Source of the DNA: Paragyromitra xinjiangensis
Lineage: Eukaryota > Ascomycota > Pezizomycetes > Pezizales > Discinaceae
DNA length: 64,000 nucleotides
Assembly (NCBI GenBank): GCA_038503065.1
Contig: JBCAMK010000004.1
Span: forward strand, 1 to 64,000
Direction of reading: 5' to 3'
Every line of letters begins with the position of its first letter. Position 1 is the stretch's first letter. Made by a program: the position numbers and the translations under genes. Below, piece after piece: positions 1 to 12,736 of the stretch. Below the pieces are notes generated by a model. The model was not told where the DNA came from, did not search any database, and saw nothing but the letters and a program-made list of their open reading frames with translations.

Positions 1-1267
1 TTTTTTCCCGCCAATTTGTTTTTGAACATTTGGAGGGAGACGTCGTAGGGTGGGCGTGCCATAGTGTAAATTTTGTGCAAACGAGTATTTTTGGTTGAAG
101 AAATACAGGACTACGACTTCTCATCCTTCACCTCCATCATGATCGTTCACCCCTATTCTTTCCTGGAGGAACGAGGTCAAGAGACAATAAGACATGAGCG
201 CTGACAATTGATAGACATACTAACGCATGTTTTACAGCCACGCATGTATGTTCCACCCCCTAGCGCTAGAACGAATTTCATGAAATGCTACGGTATGTGA
301 AGGACCTTAAAACGTTACACCGAGATCACCATATGCATGCAAGCTTCCGCGAACGACCCGTTGCATCCCAGTTGCAGAGATCGACAAAGTTTCCTGTGGG
401 CTAGGTAATTCTTAGATAGGTGCATGAAGCATCGGGGGTTTGATCGGGTTGGGTAGCCGATTGAAACCTCTCCACACTCAACTAGTTACATATATAAATC
501 AAACCTAACATAATTCCACAAAGTGCACTAATGCACTAAGGCACTTGTAGACATCACTGATTAGCGACATGGCCCAATTAGTAGCTACGACAATTAAGTA
601 GAGCCCAACACAAAACCCGCCAGTGTCATATTGAGAGCTAATTATCTTGGTCAAACCTAGGAGCTGCTTGATTTCCTCAGTAGATTTGAATCCGCTCGAT
701 GAGCATAGTAAACAACCCTAAACGACATAACATTCCTTGCTACCACTCGGGTCGCGGGTGTGGAGATGGAATTTCCCGCTCTGTGGGGTCACCATAGAAA
801 GATTGTGAGACCTGTTCCATCTCCATATGCTTAACCCGAGTATATGATTGTTCTTCATGTCGTGGATCTAAAGCCGTGTTACTTATATTGTCAAACGTGA
901 TTTGCTATCTTAATTGTCGGCTGCAGCGCGCTAAGTACTTGAATACTGACCATGCATATATCCGCGTCTCAAACATTCAGATTTGGTCGAATTCAAAGGC
1001 CAGACAACTAACACATGACATATTTTTTCGGCCCAATAATGACAGAAATACCTTTCGCGTATCACTCATTGTTTTAGGCAGGTGGTGGATTATTCAGAGT
1101 GCCTAGTATCAGCTTGTGCAGGCGTATACCCACGCACTAAAGTTTCAAGGTGTTTAGGACTGTGTAGCCAGGTGTAGTCGTGTACTTAAAAGCCCTAGGC
1201 GCCCCTCGAGCCGGAATTTCAACTCCCCAAATACTTACCAAGCTCAATAGGTAGCTTCATCATCGCA
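1..1267. other. Non-coding flank
   Basis: No ORF here has recognisable similarity or a spliceable structure. The sequence is A+T-leaning with many TA steps, like the other intergenic parts of this window. It forms the 5' flank of the DUF2235-GTPase gene. I see no convincing TATA box or repeat. Confidence 0.6.
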
Positions 1268-4200
1268 ATGGCCGGATTACAGAAGCCAGCTGAGAAAAAC
1301 GCCGAAAAATTACCTGTGCGTCTAATTCTTTGCCTAGATGGAACCGGTGACACGGCAGAGGGCTCATATAGCGCAATTTCAGGTAAGAATCATAACCCTA
1401 GCCCGATGCGACCTTCACAAGAATAGGAATAACACCCACAGTAGATGATACTGTCGGAATTAAGGACTCGATTAGATCTATATATGATCTAGCTAAGGCT
1501 GGGGTAGTTGAGAACCACTCAGGCAAAAGAGCTTTCCAGGTAGAAAGAGATACCCTGCTCTATTCTTGTGGGGCCAATAACCTAAATTTAATACCACGGT
1601 TCTTTAGTACGTATCATACTTTGAAGGAGTCGGGACAGTGGGTGTAGGAAAGAATGCCAGCTTGCTTGTAAGGATAGAATCATTATTCGATAGTGCTACC
1701 GGATATGGTGCGTATTTTATGCCTATAAAATTTAACCATTTGCGCGTACTAATGCAAGCGGGCACTATAGGCTATCTAGAAATTCTTAAGAGCGCCTATA
1801 AGGTTAGATCTAGCTATGATATGAGTTAGGAGATTTTCGATATCTGACAAATCGTAAATTTAGGTTTGCTGTCAACAGTTACAAGGCGGGGAAGATGACG
1901 AAATATTTATATTCGGCTTCAGCCGTGGGGCCTGTAAGATGAACCTTACTATTATCTAAAACAAACTAATATTTATATAGTTATATCCCGCGCACTTGCA
2001 TCTTTCCTACAAAATGTAGGCTTGATTAAACCGGAACATATGGGTAAAGTGGGAGATAAGGAAGACGTTTTTGAGAAGCGATTTTATGAACTCTTGAAAA
2101 GATATTGTGACGTCTGCAAGATCAAAATCAAGCCTATTTCTAAGGTACCTACCCTATCCAGGTCCTAGCGTCATTCTTTGGCTACGAACGCAAACCCTCC
2201 GAGGTTGTTTCCAAGGTACATTGGCTTTATTTTTCTTTTACTAACCTACCGCTACAGCTTGTCCAAGGCGATGGATTGATGTAAGTAGTATTTTCTTCCC
2301 CACCTGGACTTCTCACGCTGATATGCTAAGGTCTTTCTGCAAACCATCCCCCCGCATTCGACTAGTCGGGGCTTTCGATACCGTCAAGACTGTTATTCCG
2401 CTTCCACTCCATAACCTCCTTTTCCATGGAATTCCCAATATTGACTTCGAGATGGACGCGCCGGGTATCGTTGACCACTTTCGCCATGCGTTAGCACTGA
2501 ATGAGGCCAGACCTCTCTTCAACCCCGATCTCTGGAAATCTGATGCAAATTCTCCCGACAGTAGTTACTTGGAAGCCTGGTTCTTTGGGCACCACCACGA
2601 TATTGGAGGTGGAGATGTCCGCCAAGGCTTAGCTTTATGGCCATTACAGTGGATATTGCATGCCGCTGTTGACTATGGGATGGTTCTAGATAAGAAGATG
2701 GACCCTTACGATGTTTTATTCGCCGGCAAAGATAATGTCGTCGAAACCCCTCACGAGATAGCGATGAAGATGTACGACATGATACGTCACCATCATGCTC
2801 GCAAGGATCTTGGGCTACGCCTTAATAAACCCACCTCTTTGATGTACCCTGAGCCTCGGAATTACTTTAAGTCTCTTACGTCTCCGCCATATTTCCATAT
2901 TTTCAAACCGAAGGTTTTTCTCCATCCATCGGCATACCTTATCTTTGACGTTAGCTCGTCTTTTCGTATTCAAGTCTATGAATGGAAATACTTCCGCAAC
3001 TTCCTACGAGATCGGGCTACTACAATCTCCGCCAACACTGTGCCATGGTGGGAGCAGCAGACAATAGACAGCATCCTGAATGAATCATCGGCGGTTCAGC
3101 ATTTCAACGTCCTTATCTACGGACGACCAGGGACCGGTAAATCATCCCTTATTAGTGCAGTGTTTGGCGAGGGCTTTAGTGGAGGTTCGAGATCGAAGAA
3201 GCTGCTGGTAGGGTCTCATTCTCCAGTTTTTACTCACCCAAGCTCATACTAACTATATATTATTAGACATCCGGCTTGGCAAGTGCACATAATATTAATA
3301 CACCAATATCGATCCCTGGAAACGACCAAGTGCGTATATATCTTTCTGATGGCTTTGGAGCTGGGGGTAGCGATACCCAGGAAGATGTAAAGAGATTTCT
3401 AGCCAAGCAGAGAGATACGGAGAACCTTGAGGACCAGATCCATGCTGTGTGGTAAGCATTCCTCCACGAGAAGAATACTCCTAACGCTAGCCTGGTGTTG
3501 GGGGATCATGTGGGCGTCACGAGCAACTTAATCCTTTGATTGTCAATGCTGGCTTTGTGCGAAGATATCAAGGCTTTGAAATCCTTGGGATTAGGTTGTT
3601 TCTGACGCTGGGATACACTAGATGCCAGAATACCTGGCCCCTAGTGTTGATGGTGGCAAATTTTGGGGGTTAGTTAGTAACCAAAAATTACAGGTATTTC
3701 CAGGACACCACAGAGGAGAAAATGGAAGAATCGGAAAAGAAATTCTTCGAGCTCAACTTCGGAGATATCCCGAGATTGGTCGTCCTCAAGAATGAGGATA
3801 AGCTGCGTGAAAACATTCATGAACTCTCTATTAATGAGGAGTTCTACAGCGAGCTAAAAATCCAGAGGATATTTGACGAAAAGGTCACAGCACTATTGGG
3901 GGAAATGGACAGCTTTAATCCGGCAGGCATCGTGCACGCTAGAAACGGTACGTTTTCGGTCCACAGCATTTTGAATTTTAACTAACCCCCCGCAGCTACC
4001 GAGACGCCCAAAAACCTTCTCTCAGAGAGCGCCTTGAGCTTCAAAGATGAGAGCATCCAGATTGCACAGATCAAAGCACAAAGAGTATCGGTCAGGCCAA
4101 AGGTCGGTCTTGCTACGGAAGAGAGTTTGCGCGCGTACATGATCTGGCATAACTTCAAATTTAAGGAGAAAAAGATCCCATTTAGCCGGAATGAAAACTC

Positions 4201-4720
4201 CGAAGGGCTGAAGCTCTCCTGGATGCTTATGGAGCCCGTTCTTGCAACCTTCAATATACGCTTCCCTAACGATGACGATTTGATACTGTCTAAGATCGGT
4301 AGTCAATGGAGAGATATTGACAAGTACAAGTCAGGCTTATGGGATAAGTCGCTTCCGGGCGACTTGGCTCTCATATGCATGATAGATACTACCATTGTTA
4401 TGACGCATGCTCTCTCTCACCAAGAAATCGATGGTAAAAGGAAATCAGCAACAGATACTGCGCGGCCATTAACGGCGGCTGATCTCGAGCGATCTTGTGC
4501 CTGGTATACAGCCGCTAAAGACAATAGGCAGCAGGAAACGCACAAGAAAATCAAATCTTTGATAAACGCGGAAGATGGGTCGCCCGTGGGGAAGTCGATT
4601 GCGAACCTGCAAATGAAGCTGATCGAGATCGTTGAACTTGAGTCGGACGTCGCAGAAAATGCTGCAACCGGTATTTTCGCTGCGGCTAAGAATCTTTTTG
4701 GTATTTTCGGTTCGAAGTAG
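1268..4720 (+). CDS. DUF2235 (Tle1-like) alpha/beta-hydrolase fused to a P-loop GTPase, 11 exons
   Basis: I spliced this gene by eye: exons 1268-1382, 1442-1539, 1608-1707, 1771-1802, 1864-1933, 1981-2144, 2258-2280, 2331-3207, 3267-3451, 3694-3947 and 3996-4720. All introns are GT..AG, the frame is kept throughout, and the product is 880 aa. Residues about 15-400 are DUF2235, a serine-hydrolase fold shared with T6SS Tle1 phospholipases: an LCLDGTGD strand (D24), a GFSRGA nucleophile elbow (S135), a VGAFDTV motif (D217), and an EAWFFGHHHDIGGG block holding the presumed catalytic His (288-290). Residues about 457-720 are a GTPase-like domain with Walker A GRPGTGKSS (K471) and a DGFG that fits the DxxG motif; the NKxD motif is degenerate (KNED). 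There is no signal peptide, so it is probably cytosolic. The substrate is unknown. A role in defence or allorecognition is only inference from similar effector-NTPase fusions. A decayed inverted copy keeps the same intron positions and independently supports this model. Confidence 0.88.
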
Positions 4721-5451
4721 CCATATGTAGGTTTGATTACTCGAATTAACAGAGTGAGTTCATGTACCTATCGAGGAAAGGGAGGTGGGGCTACTAAATT
4801 GACACTCGTGCATGTATCCTAACGGCCGAATTTTCGTTTTCTCTTCATTTAAGTCTACTTCCATTCATATCTCCTACTATCAACCTCTTTTCAATGTCCT
4901 CTTAACGCGACAAGAGATCACTTCTTTAAGCTTAACCACTTCGAACTCGGGTTTGGTTGTAGAACGCTAAGAGCGCCAAGACTCGAGTGATTTTCTATGA
5001 TAATACTCTTTCCACGTAAAGTGTCCAATTAGTAACCTTAATTTCTTATAACCGTAAATCCACCGCTATAAATTTCCGACATGATTGGGGAATCAGTACC
5101 GGTTGGGAGGGCGACGCCATATATAGACACAGCACCTAATACTCTGGTGTAACGTTAACCACATGTATGCATATACATTCAAACAAGGAAATCTACCGCT
5201 GAAATAACAACTCAAATATAAGCAAGGGAAGAATAAGTACACATAAGTTTCAAGTACACAAAACAAGTCTCCCGTATATAGGGAACAAGTGCCTAGCAAG
5301 TATAAGTACCGAGGCCCAAGCTGAGCATAGCATCTACACCGATGTAAGGATAGTGTATATAATAAAACTCTTCGTAGTGGCCTTAACATTTTCACTCTAA
5401 ATTGCCACTGAAACCCCCTGCTTTATTGTAAAGGCTCTCGTTTAATTGGAC
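4721..5451. other. Spacer between the inverted gene copies
   Basis: This stretch separates the 3' end of the intact DUF2235-GTPase gene from the 3' end of its decayed inverted copy. I see no supported gene. The 100-aa ORF on the minus strand at 5093-5395 is Tyr/Cys/Leu-rich and has no recognisable domain; I take it as chance. Confidence 0.5.
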
Positions 5452-7330
5452 CTCGTTTTTGAGAACGACAATCACTGGGATATCTCCGAAATTGAGATCG
5501 AAGAACCGATGCTCCCAGTCTTGAGTTTCATTAAAGCAGTTGAGGAAATACCTAAAGCTTCGTTAAAACATATCTAGATTTTACTGCTGGGTACTGCGGC
5601 TTACCACATTGCATGGATTTTGTCCCCCAGGTTTTTCTCTACTCTTTTTCTCTACCCTTTTTTGAGCCAAGAAACGTTCGAAATTCCCCATACTTTCACC
5701 ACTGCCGTTTCCGAAACCATTCGAGTGATGTATTCGTACCTGACTATTCCTAGGGATCGAAACCGATGCCTGAAATTGTTAACAATAACCCGGCACGTAA
5801 CAACTTTAATGAAAATGACCCTCGCTCCAGGCATGAACAAAGCGATAATCGGCTCGGGGGCCTACCAATGATGCCGTCTTTGGCCCATCGCCTGCTGTAG
5901 AACACTCCCCAAATATCTGGCTTATGAGAGACAGTTTACCAATTAGTGGCGGACCACAGACTAACAGGTTCAAGTGCTCAACAGCCGAACTCTCCCTCAG
6001 GATACTCTCTACAGTCTGTTGCTCCCACCACGGCGCCGCTGGTTGCAGAGTGATAGATCGGTCCCGCATAAAGTTGCGGAAATATTTCCACTCGAAGGTC
6101 TGAATGCGAAAGGAGGAACTGACATCGAAGAGTAGGTAGGCCGATGGATGCAGGAATACCATGGGTTTGACGGATTTGATATAGGGCGGAGTCGTGAGAC
6201 AAGCGTAGTAATCTCGAGGGTCTAGAGACATCGGAAAAGAGGCCTTTTTCAACTGCAGCCTGAAGTTCTTGGTAGTGTCATGATGGTGATAGCGTACCAT
6301 GTCGAACATGTTGATCGATATTCCTTGGGTGTTTTGATAACCTTATTTGCACCTGAGAATAAAACCTCGTAGGGCTCCACTGTATTATCAAGGACCAACC
6401 CGTAACTCACCGCATCATACAATATCCATTGTAAGGGCCATAAAGACAGGGTTCAGCTCCGGAAAGATATACTTCTTACAGCAGATCATTGATATGGCCA
6501 AACTGAAGTGGTATAATAGTAAGTCATAGGTCGAAACCGCTGTTCAGGGAGCTTTATAAGAATAGTCGGGAAAAAAGTCACTAAATCGAGCAAAAAACCT
6601 CACCTGCGGCCTAAGCTTAGCCTTCTTGGTTAGCTTCGAATACCTCCGCAACAGTTCGTAAAACTTTGGCTGGAAGCCATTCTCGTCGTCTACATCATAT
6701 TCTGGTTTCACCAGGCCGACATACTGCAGGAAAGATGCAAGTGCACGACCTATAACTGTAGAAAATATCAGACAGTAGCACATTTTGCAGGGCTAGAATC
6801 CTTACACGCTCCACGGCTAAAACCAAATATAAATATTTCACCCCCGTCCCCTCGTAATTCCCTACAACAAACCTACCCGAACGTGTTAGACCCCACGAAT
6901 TGTTGCTCTTGCCCTCAGATCTAACCTTATAGGCGTTTTTAAGAATATCTAAATAGCCTAATAGTCACATTTACATAATCAGTAGATATACAACGAAATA
7001 AGGAGGCTATCAAGACACATGAGGATAGTACCATATCCAGTAGCACCGTTCAATAATGCCCCTGTCCTCGTAGCGAAACCGGGATTTTCTGCGTCCGGGC
7101 CTAATGTCCCAACTCCTTCAAGATACAGTGCGTACTTAAGGGGTCGGAGGCGTGTTAAACGACCTACTTCGTGTCTGAGTAAATTAGGTCACTCTCGTAC
7201 CTGAAAAACCCTCCTAGATAACGAATCCATGATGGGCCCAGCTTTGACCAAGTCGTAAATGGATTTGATCGAGTCCTTGGTTCCAGCAGTGTACCCTAAT
7301 AACGTTATTCTTGCCTTCTACTAGGAAATC
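5452..7330 (-). pseudogene. Decayed inverted duplicate of the DUF2235-GTPase gene
   Basis: Reading leftwards from about 7330, the minus strand reproduces the gene at 1268-4720 block by block: the KDSI..IYDL segment (near 7270), the LEGVGT and GATGYG segment (7040-7130), EIFIFGFSRGA (near 6820), RALASFLQ..GL (6700-6750), ALWPLQWIL (near 6440), and the 168-aa stretch at 6309-5806 with DVSSSFRIQ and PWWEQQT. It ends with KIHAMW and FFDLNFGDIP near 5490-5630. Splice sites sit at the same places, so this was a DNA-level duplication. The catalytic core with the Asp and His motifs (homologous to about 2150-2625) is missing. The Walker A site is degraded to GPPLIGKLS. Frameshifts separate several blocks, including one before KIHAMW. 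The copy is convergent with the parent, 3' ends about 0.7 kb apart. It is almost certainly non-functional. Confidence 0.88.
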
Positions 7331-9692
7331 GAGATGAGATATAGATGCTTGCCCTTGATCGCGTTGAAAGATCCCTCTGATGTACACCCAGTCCCATCAA
7401 GGCATATGATAAGACGCACAGGCAAGTTTTCGTCGTTCTTTGTGGTTGGTTTTGTGAATACGCTCATGACTAAAGATGGATGGTTTCAGTTGAAGAAGCA
7501 AGAGGGGTTTACAGACAGAGAGGGGGATCAGGAAGCGGGGTTGAGAGGGCCACATGTACTTATGGTACTGACTGGTTGGTATATGAGGCTCTGCGGGAAC
7601 TACAAGCGTTGAGCACGGAAGGGGTTAGGGTTTTTCATTAGCTATCTAATGTCAACACCAAATCAGACTACCCTTCCCGCTTGGGAAAGTGGCGCATTCC
7701 GCGATGCTTGGCGGCTCAACGAGCTTCAAGACCAGGGAGCTGAGGAATTGGCCATACCAAAGTCGGGTTGTGACGGTTCTAAATAGTAGGATCGATTGAG
7801 GAGAGGGCGCACTCAGATCTAAACTCTGATTGCAATACTCCACTCATACCCGCTGCTGCCAAAAGCAAGTTCTAAGTTGTTAGTCATCAGTCTGCCCGGA
7901 CTAATGACTAATGACAATCCCCAGTCACGCATAAGCCTGAGTGTGGCTAAAGAATATACTACATGTAGTAGAGCCGAGCAGAGAGGAACCTCTGAAGAAA
8001 ACATCACTAACATTATACCTACTACATGAGGGTACTGGTCCCATATATAAACCCACGCATTGAAGAATAGCGAACAGCTATCTGTTTCGCATCTAGAGCC
8101 GGTAATTTTGCAGGAACGTTTTGGTGGCGGAGCTGTCATTGCAAGTACTTTCTTCATAGTAGCAGCACTGATATCCAGCCCTACTATTTCTATTAGCCTT
8201 GATGCCCTAAGTTATCCCACCTCCCCATGTCAACTTCCCAAGCAAGGACCGCGAAGGCATCTATAATGCTAAGTTGATAGCACTTGCTTCTGTTCAGGTG
8301 ACAGTACTAAATTGCACCCCTTGTTTGTATTTCACCCCGACGCCAAATTCTTGGTAAGCAAAGATCTGGATTACAGTTCTCTAGCGCTCGGCACTTAACT
8401 TCACTCAATATATTGGAGCAGGTAGTGAACCCAATACCAAGGCCCACAGACCTCCTTCACTTTGTGGCTGGTAACGAAGCGTATTTTGGGCCCTTTTGGA
8501 CATCAGCGTTGCTCAAAACATTTTGAAAGTTATTTGCGATGTGAATGATGTGAATAATGTTGGCTCGTGTACTCCTTAGAGACCTAAAATCTTGATACGC
8601 TGTTCACTCTCTTCTCACTCATCCATGTACTTCTATGCGAGCCCGAGGCATTTACAAACGTCGCTGAATACAAGTAAACAAACAAATACCCTCTACAGGT
8701 ATTTCCCTAACGGGATAGCATGTGCGAGCTAACCAGCTTATGATTCTCTCCAGATGAAAGGCAAGATGGCGATCTTAAAGTTCGTCTTGTATCCCTACAT
8801 ATCTGCGAAACGTAGTTAGATACGCGGTACGGGACTACCTATCAACTCGTGGATGCAGAGCTCCTGCATACTAAGAATCACCCCAGATTTCTCTCTTATT
8901 CTCCTCGGTAAAAGATCAGCGAAGACTAACCTTTTATATGTCGGTAGATTGAATGAAATCTGAACCTGAAGTGCTGAGGTAACAAGCAAACTACTCGTAG
9001 ATTTTAGTCTCAGATCAATGCAGATGAAAAACCATGCAAGTCATTTGGTAAGAACAAATAATCGCTCCTTATACGTAGTCTTGCTACCATACCGCTACGA
9101 TATACTCTCGTGCAAATTGCGTGGGATCGGAATCTAGAAAATATCCACAGCAAGATAACCGCACTATTGTGTTGCTTTTGTTGGATATTTAGCATGCGTC
9201 AATTGAATTAGGCAATGATGCGCCTCCAGGTAGGAACTAGGGGCTGGCCACAAGACCTATCGTCGTTTCGTTGTCGAAATCAACTCTTAGTGCATTACGC
9301 CATCCCCAGAGGTAAAAGATGGCGCTTTCTCAACCAAGTGAGTTTCGAAGATCTTCATAGATATCGGGCATTGATAAGAAACAACGGGGAGGAAGTATAA
9401 TATGCTTTTTCGTGTAATACGGGGGACCTAGCTAAGTTTTTCTCCAAATAAAGAGGTTGTTAGTAGAGCTACAGTAAAAAAGGCCATCAGAAGGAGAGCT
9501 GCAGCTAGCTCTTGTAAGTTTTCAGTATATAAGGTAGGGGTGCACGTTTCATCGAACTCTATGGATAGGTACTATAACAAAATTTGTCTGCTTCAACTAA
9601 GATAGGTCTTCGGAGGGTTTTTGGTGAGGTTTCTGGTGATTATCTAACTATTAATACTATATTTTAGCTGCTAATCCCCAATAATATTGGTT
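7331..9692. other. ORF-poor intergenic region
   Basis: Only short ORFs (under about 115 aa) occur on both strands, none with a recognisable domain or credible splice pattern. The region is A+T-leaning. I see no transposon ends or tandem repeats that I could define. Confidence 0.55.
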
Positions 9693-11395
9693 TTATATGT
9701 AGCTAAAGTACATCCTCCCCACTTCTCCTTTTCTCTTCCCACTCTCGCACCGCCTCAATCCCCTCTCCACAGTTCCCTTCACTCTAACCACCGCCCGCAT
9801 CACCTCGATAACCTTCCGAAACTCACCCAACTGCATTAGTACATACCGGTCCACACCCCTCTGCAGCACTGCCACATGGCGTCCGAGCATATGCATTGTG
9901 TACGCATTCATCCTGAGGCCCACGTTCTGTATCTCGACAAGCTGTACCCTACGCATGACGTCCTCATCCCCATGTACGCTACGCTCTAGCACATGGAGCA
10001 TATTGTGCAGCGCGCACACCAGCTTGCCCGCGTCTACCTCCTCCTTTCCTGCAGGTGTTGCGGCGGTGACACGTGCAACCTCGATGCAGCCTAGTTCGTA
10101 CACGGTAGCATCGGCCAGTTGGGCGCGGAGAATGGCGTCTAGGCGAGATTTGGCGGTTGAGGAGGAGGATTTGATTTCGGTACGGGAAACCGAGAGAGAG
10201 GGAATACAGTGGAGGCAATGGTCGATGAGGGGCTGCCAGATGCCTGCGAACCAGCCTTCGCGGAGGTCCTGCAGGCCGAGCCAGGGGCAGGTGCTATAGG
10301 ATTTGATAGTAGCAAGACTGAGGGCGCGTGAGTGTTAGTATTGTGAGAGGGGGGGGTGCGAGGGGGGTGCACGAACATTGAGTTTGCGGCGTTGTTACTA
10401 TAAATAGCGGTGCAGTGGCTGGCTTCTGCAAAGGGTTCGTCGACAGAGCGGGATCTGGATTTTGTGATGTCCCAGAGTTCTTCGAAGGACGTAGGGATCT
10501 GTGATAGGTGTGATTATTGTGATTTGGAGAGGGAAGATAGCGTGGCGATCGGATCGGGGTATTCCCTTCGGGAATCTTCCAACCGCATACTCAAACGCCG
10601 GATCGCGCAGTGGTAACGGAGGTCCCCACGACTTCAATTCTATCCTCTCAGCCTTCGTGAACCATTCCTTGACTTCGATGTCGTCGATATCAATGATCCA
10701 GCGTAGGATCGGGCTTCCCTTCAGCCATTTGGAGCCTGGTGGGTAGAGCGGACGTGGTGGAATATCGTATCTTCTAGGATCTTGCCCGTTTCGAAGCTCC
10801 GTTTGCTTGCCGGTGGTATAGAGAGGTAGGTAGTGACAAACGTGGCGGAGTAAAGGAATTCGCCAAAATCACAATAAGGTTCTTTACTGAAGGGGGGTGC
10901 AGGGCTATGAAGTGGCGACATAGTTGCCGAGGAGGAGGAAGCATCATCTAACTACGGGGTGTTAGCAAGATGAGAGAAGCTGGGACTTTAGAAATTGGAA
11001 TGAAGGAACCTCAATTCCAACTTCCTAAGGATAGTGAAGTGGGAGGAGACATAAGAGGTGTGGAGAAAGGTAAAACTTACCAGTGTCACGGCATTACTAG
11101 CATCTATAACATCCTGGCCGGCATCAACCCCATTGCTCCTCGTTCGTTTGGGCGGCCCAGCGGTTGCAGCCTCTGCAGTCCGCCTCTTGCCGGCAGCAGT
11201 CGAGATCGACGATTTGCCCCCTCCCGTAATAACCATATCCCCCGTAACTTTTACCCCACCCTGCTGAACAATATCCCCATTATGGACAATATCCCCATTA
11301 TGGAAGATATCACTGCGAACGATCGCGCTACGCGCTGGTGCTGCGCTCGGTAGAGCCCTAGATCTTGTGCGCCTCTGATGCTGTTTACACATCAT
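9693..11395 (-). CDS. Unrecognised multi-exon protein-coding gene
   Basis: Coding sequence is supported by a G+C-richer island and several exon-like blocks on the minus strand. The first, from 11395, codes a Lys/Arg- and Ala-rich N-terminus with a repeated HNGDI motif and ends at CTG followed by a good GTAAGT donor (11080). A middle block near 10610-10790 contains GSKWLKGSP, RWIIDIDDIEVKEWF and LKSWGPPLPLRDP. Another near 10390-10490 contains IPTSFEELWDITKSRSR and AEASHCTAIYSNN. The last, about 10300-9693, is helical, contains LRAQLADATVYELGCIEVARV and LMQLGEFRKVIEVMRAVV, and ends in a stop at 9693. The N-terminus resembles a disordered nuclear-type tail and the last helices are loosely like C-terminal parts of fungal transcription factors, but I find no zinc cluster and do not name a family. 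The start and the middle exon borders are uncertain. Confidence 0.5.
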
Positions 11396-12736
11396 CGAGA
11401 CCTTGAATCAGCTTAAACCTCCGACGGGCAAGACCAGGATACCACGCAGGCTTTCTGCGCCCGGGAGGACCTGGCGTTGGCGTCTCAAGCGAATAGCCGA
11501 AACCGGAGGAGCGAAACTGTTTGGGCCCCAACGCCGGCATGGCATCCGCGACCAGGTAGAGGACTAGCACTCGGCCGTCGACCCCCAGGGGACCAGCGTT
11601 GGCAAGGCTAGCGAATAGCCGCAACCCAAACAAACTCAACCGGCCCAACGCCGAGGCCCATAAAGGGAGGGATGGAGGGGGAGGGGAGATTACCGAAAGG
11701 TTTTTCAAGCGATCGATTAGCGACCTCGCCTTTCTGCGTCGGGGGGGAGAATCTAAGGGTATACGTATAGATAGTAAGAGAGGAGGAGCAGTTGTGGTGG
11801 GGGATAAGAGGTCGTGGTGGTTGGTGGGGGAGGAGAGGAGAGGAAGAGAGGTTAGAGCGTAGCGATGAGGGATGTGCGTGTGACTCTTGGCAAGCCCTGA
11901 GCCCTAAGCAACCACAGATCTCAACCCACGCACCTTGTTCAACACGAACACAGATATCCCCCATCATTTCTAGCTAGAGTCCAACTCGGGATGCAAGAAC
12001 AAGGTATTGTAGCTGGATCTGATAAGATCCGAAGCAGGTATCTGTCGGCGAAAAGGGAAGGGATGCCAAGGAAGGGTATCTTCGTCATCAAGACTAGATA
12101 AGGACTATATGAGTAGAAAGATTGAGCATTAGGGTCTCCTCGGGTTTTCTTCTCTCCAGAAAGCAGAAGAATAATAAGATTGTGGCTTCTTCTAAACATC
12201 TTTTCATTGCTTTTTTTTTCCCCTTGCCACGCCTTGGTACATCCCAATCCAGAGTTTTCAACTGGTTGCATCTCCCAATTGATGGCCTGATAAGATCGTT
12301 GATAAGATGGTTGCTAAGCGAGTCTGGACATGAGACTCTGTGGCAATTGCAGTCCCAAATATATGAATCGATATCGATTTGGAATAGGGAGCCTTTTCAA
12401 TTACACCAAAAACTCCGGCTTAGCATAACTGTGAGTCCGTGTAGCATGGCTCGATCGAGTAAGTAATCTGTTATGCTCCATCGTATGTTGAGCCCTACTA
12501 GTGTATGAAACCATCCAACCTTCGAGACTTCAGATGTTCTCCCCACAAGGCTAGACTATGAAGCCCATTTCCAATAAATAGATACTTTGTGCCTGCTATG
12601 ACACCTCCGATTTTCCCATACCGATAGCATTTGCAATCTTGTGTCAGTTAGTCCGCCTTACACTACCCCTCTCACTTTGCTAGTTCCCACCCTATAATAA
12701 GAAAGCTTCTCTTAATGCTACACTAAATATAACCCC
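11396..12736. other. G+C-rich upstream region with a purine-rich tract; no supported gene
   Basis: From about 11400 to 11870 the base composition is G+C-rich and overlapping ORFs appear on both strands, so ORF length is not informative here. About 11779-11862 is a nearly pure G/A tract on the plus strand, a possible non-B-DNA or promoter element. This could hold the promoter, 5' UTR or an extra first exon of the leftward gene ending at 9693. The 114-aa ORF at 12122-12466 has no recognisable domain. Confidence 0.4.

Noticed and set aside
1540..1863. Apparent frameshifts and stops in the DUF2235 region of the first gene
   Set aside because: They disappear once the short introns 1540-1607, 1708-1770 and 1803-1863 are removed; the inverted copy has matching splice sites.
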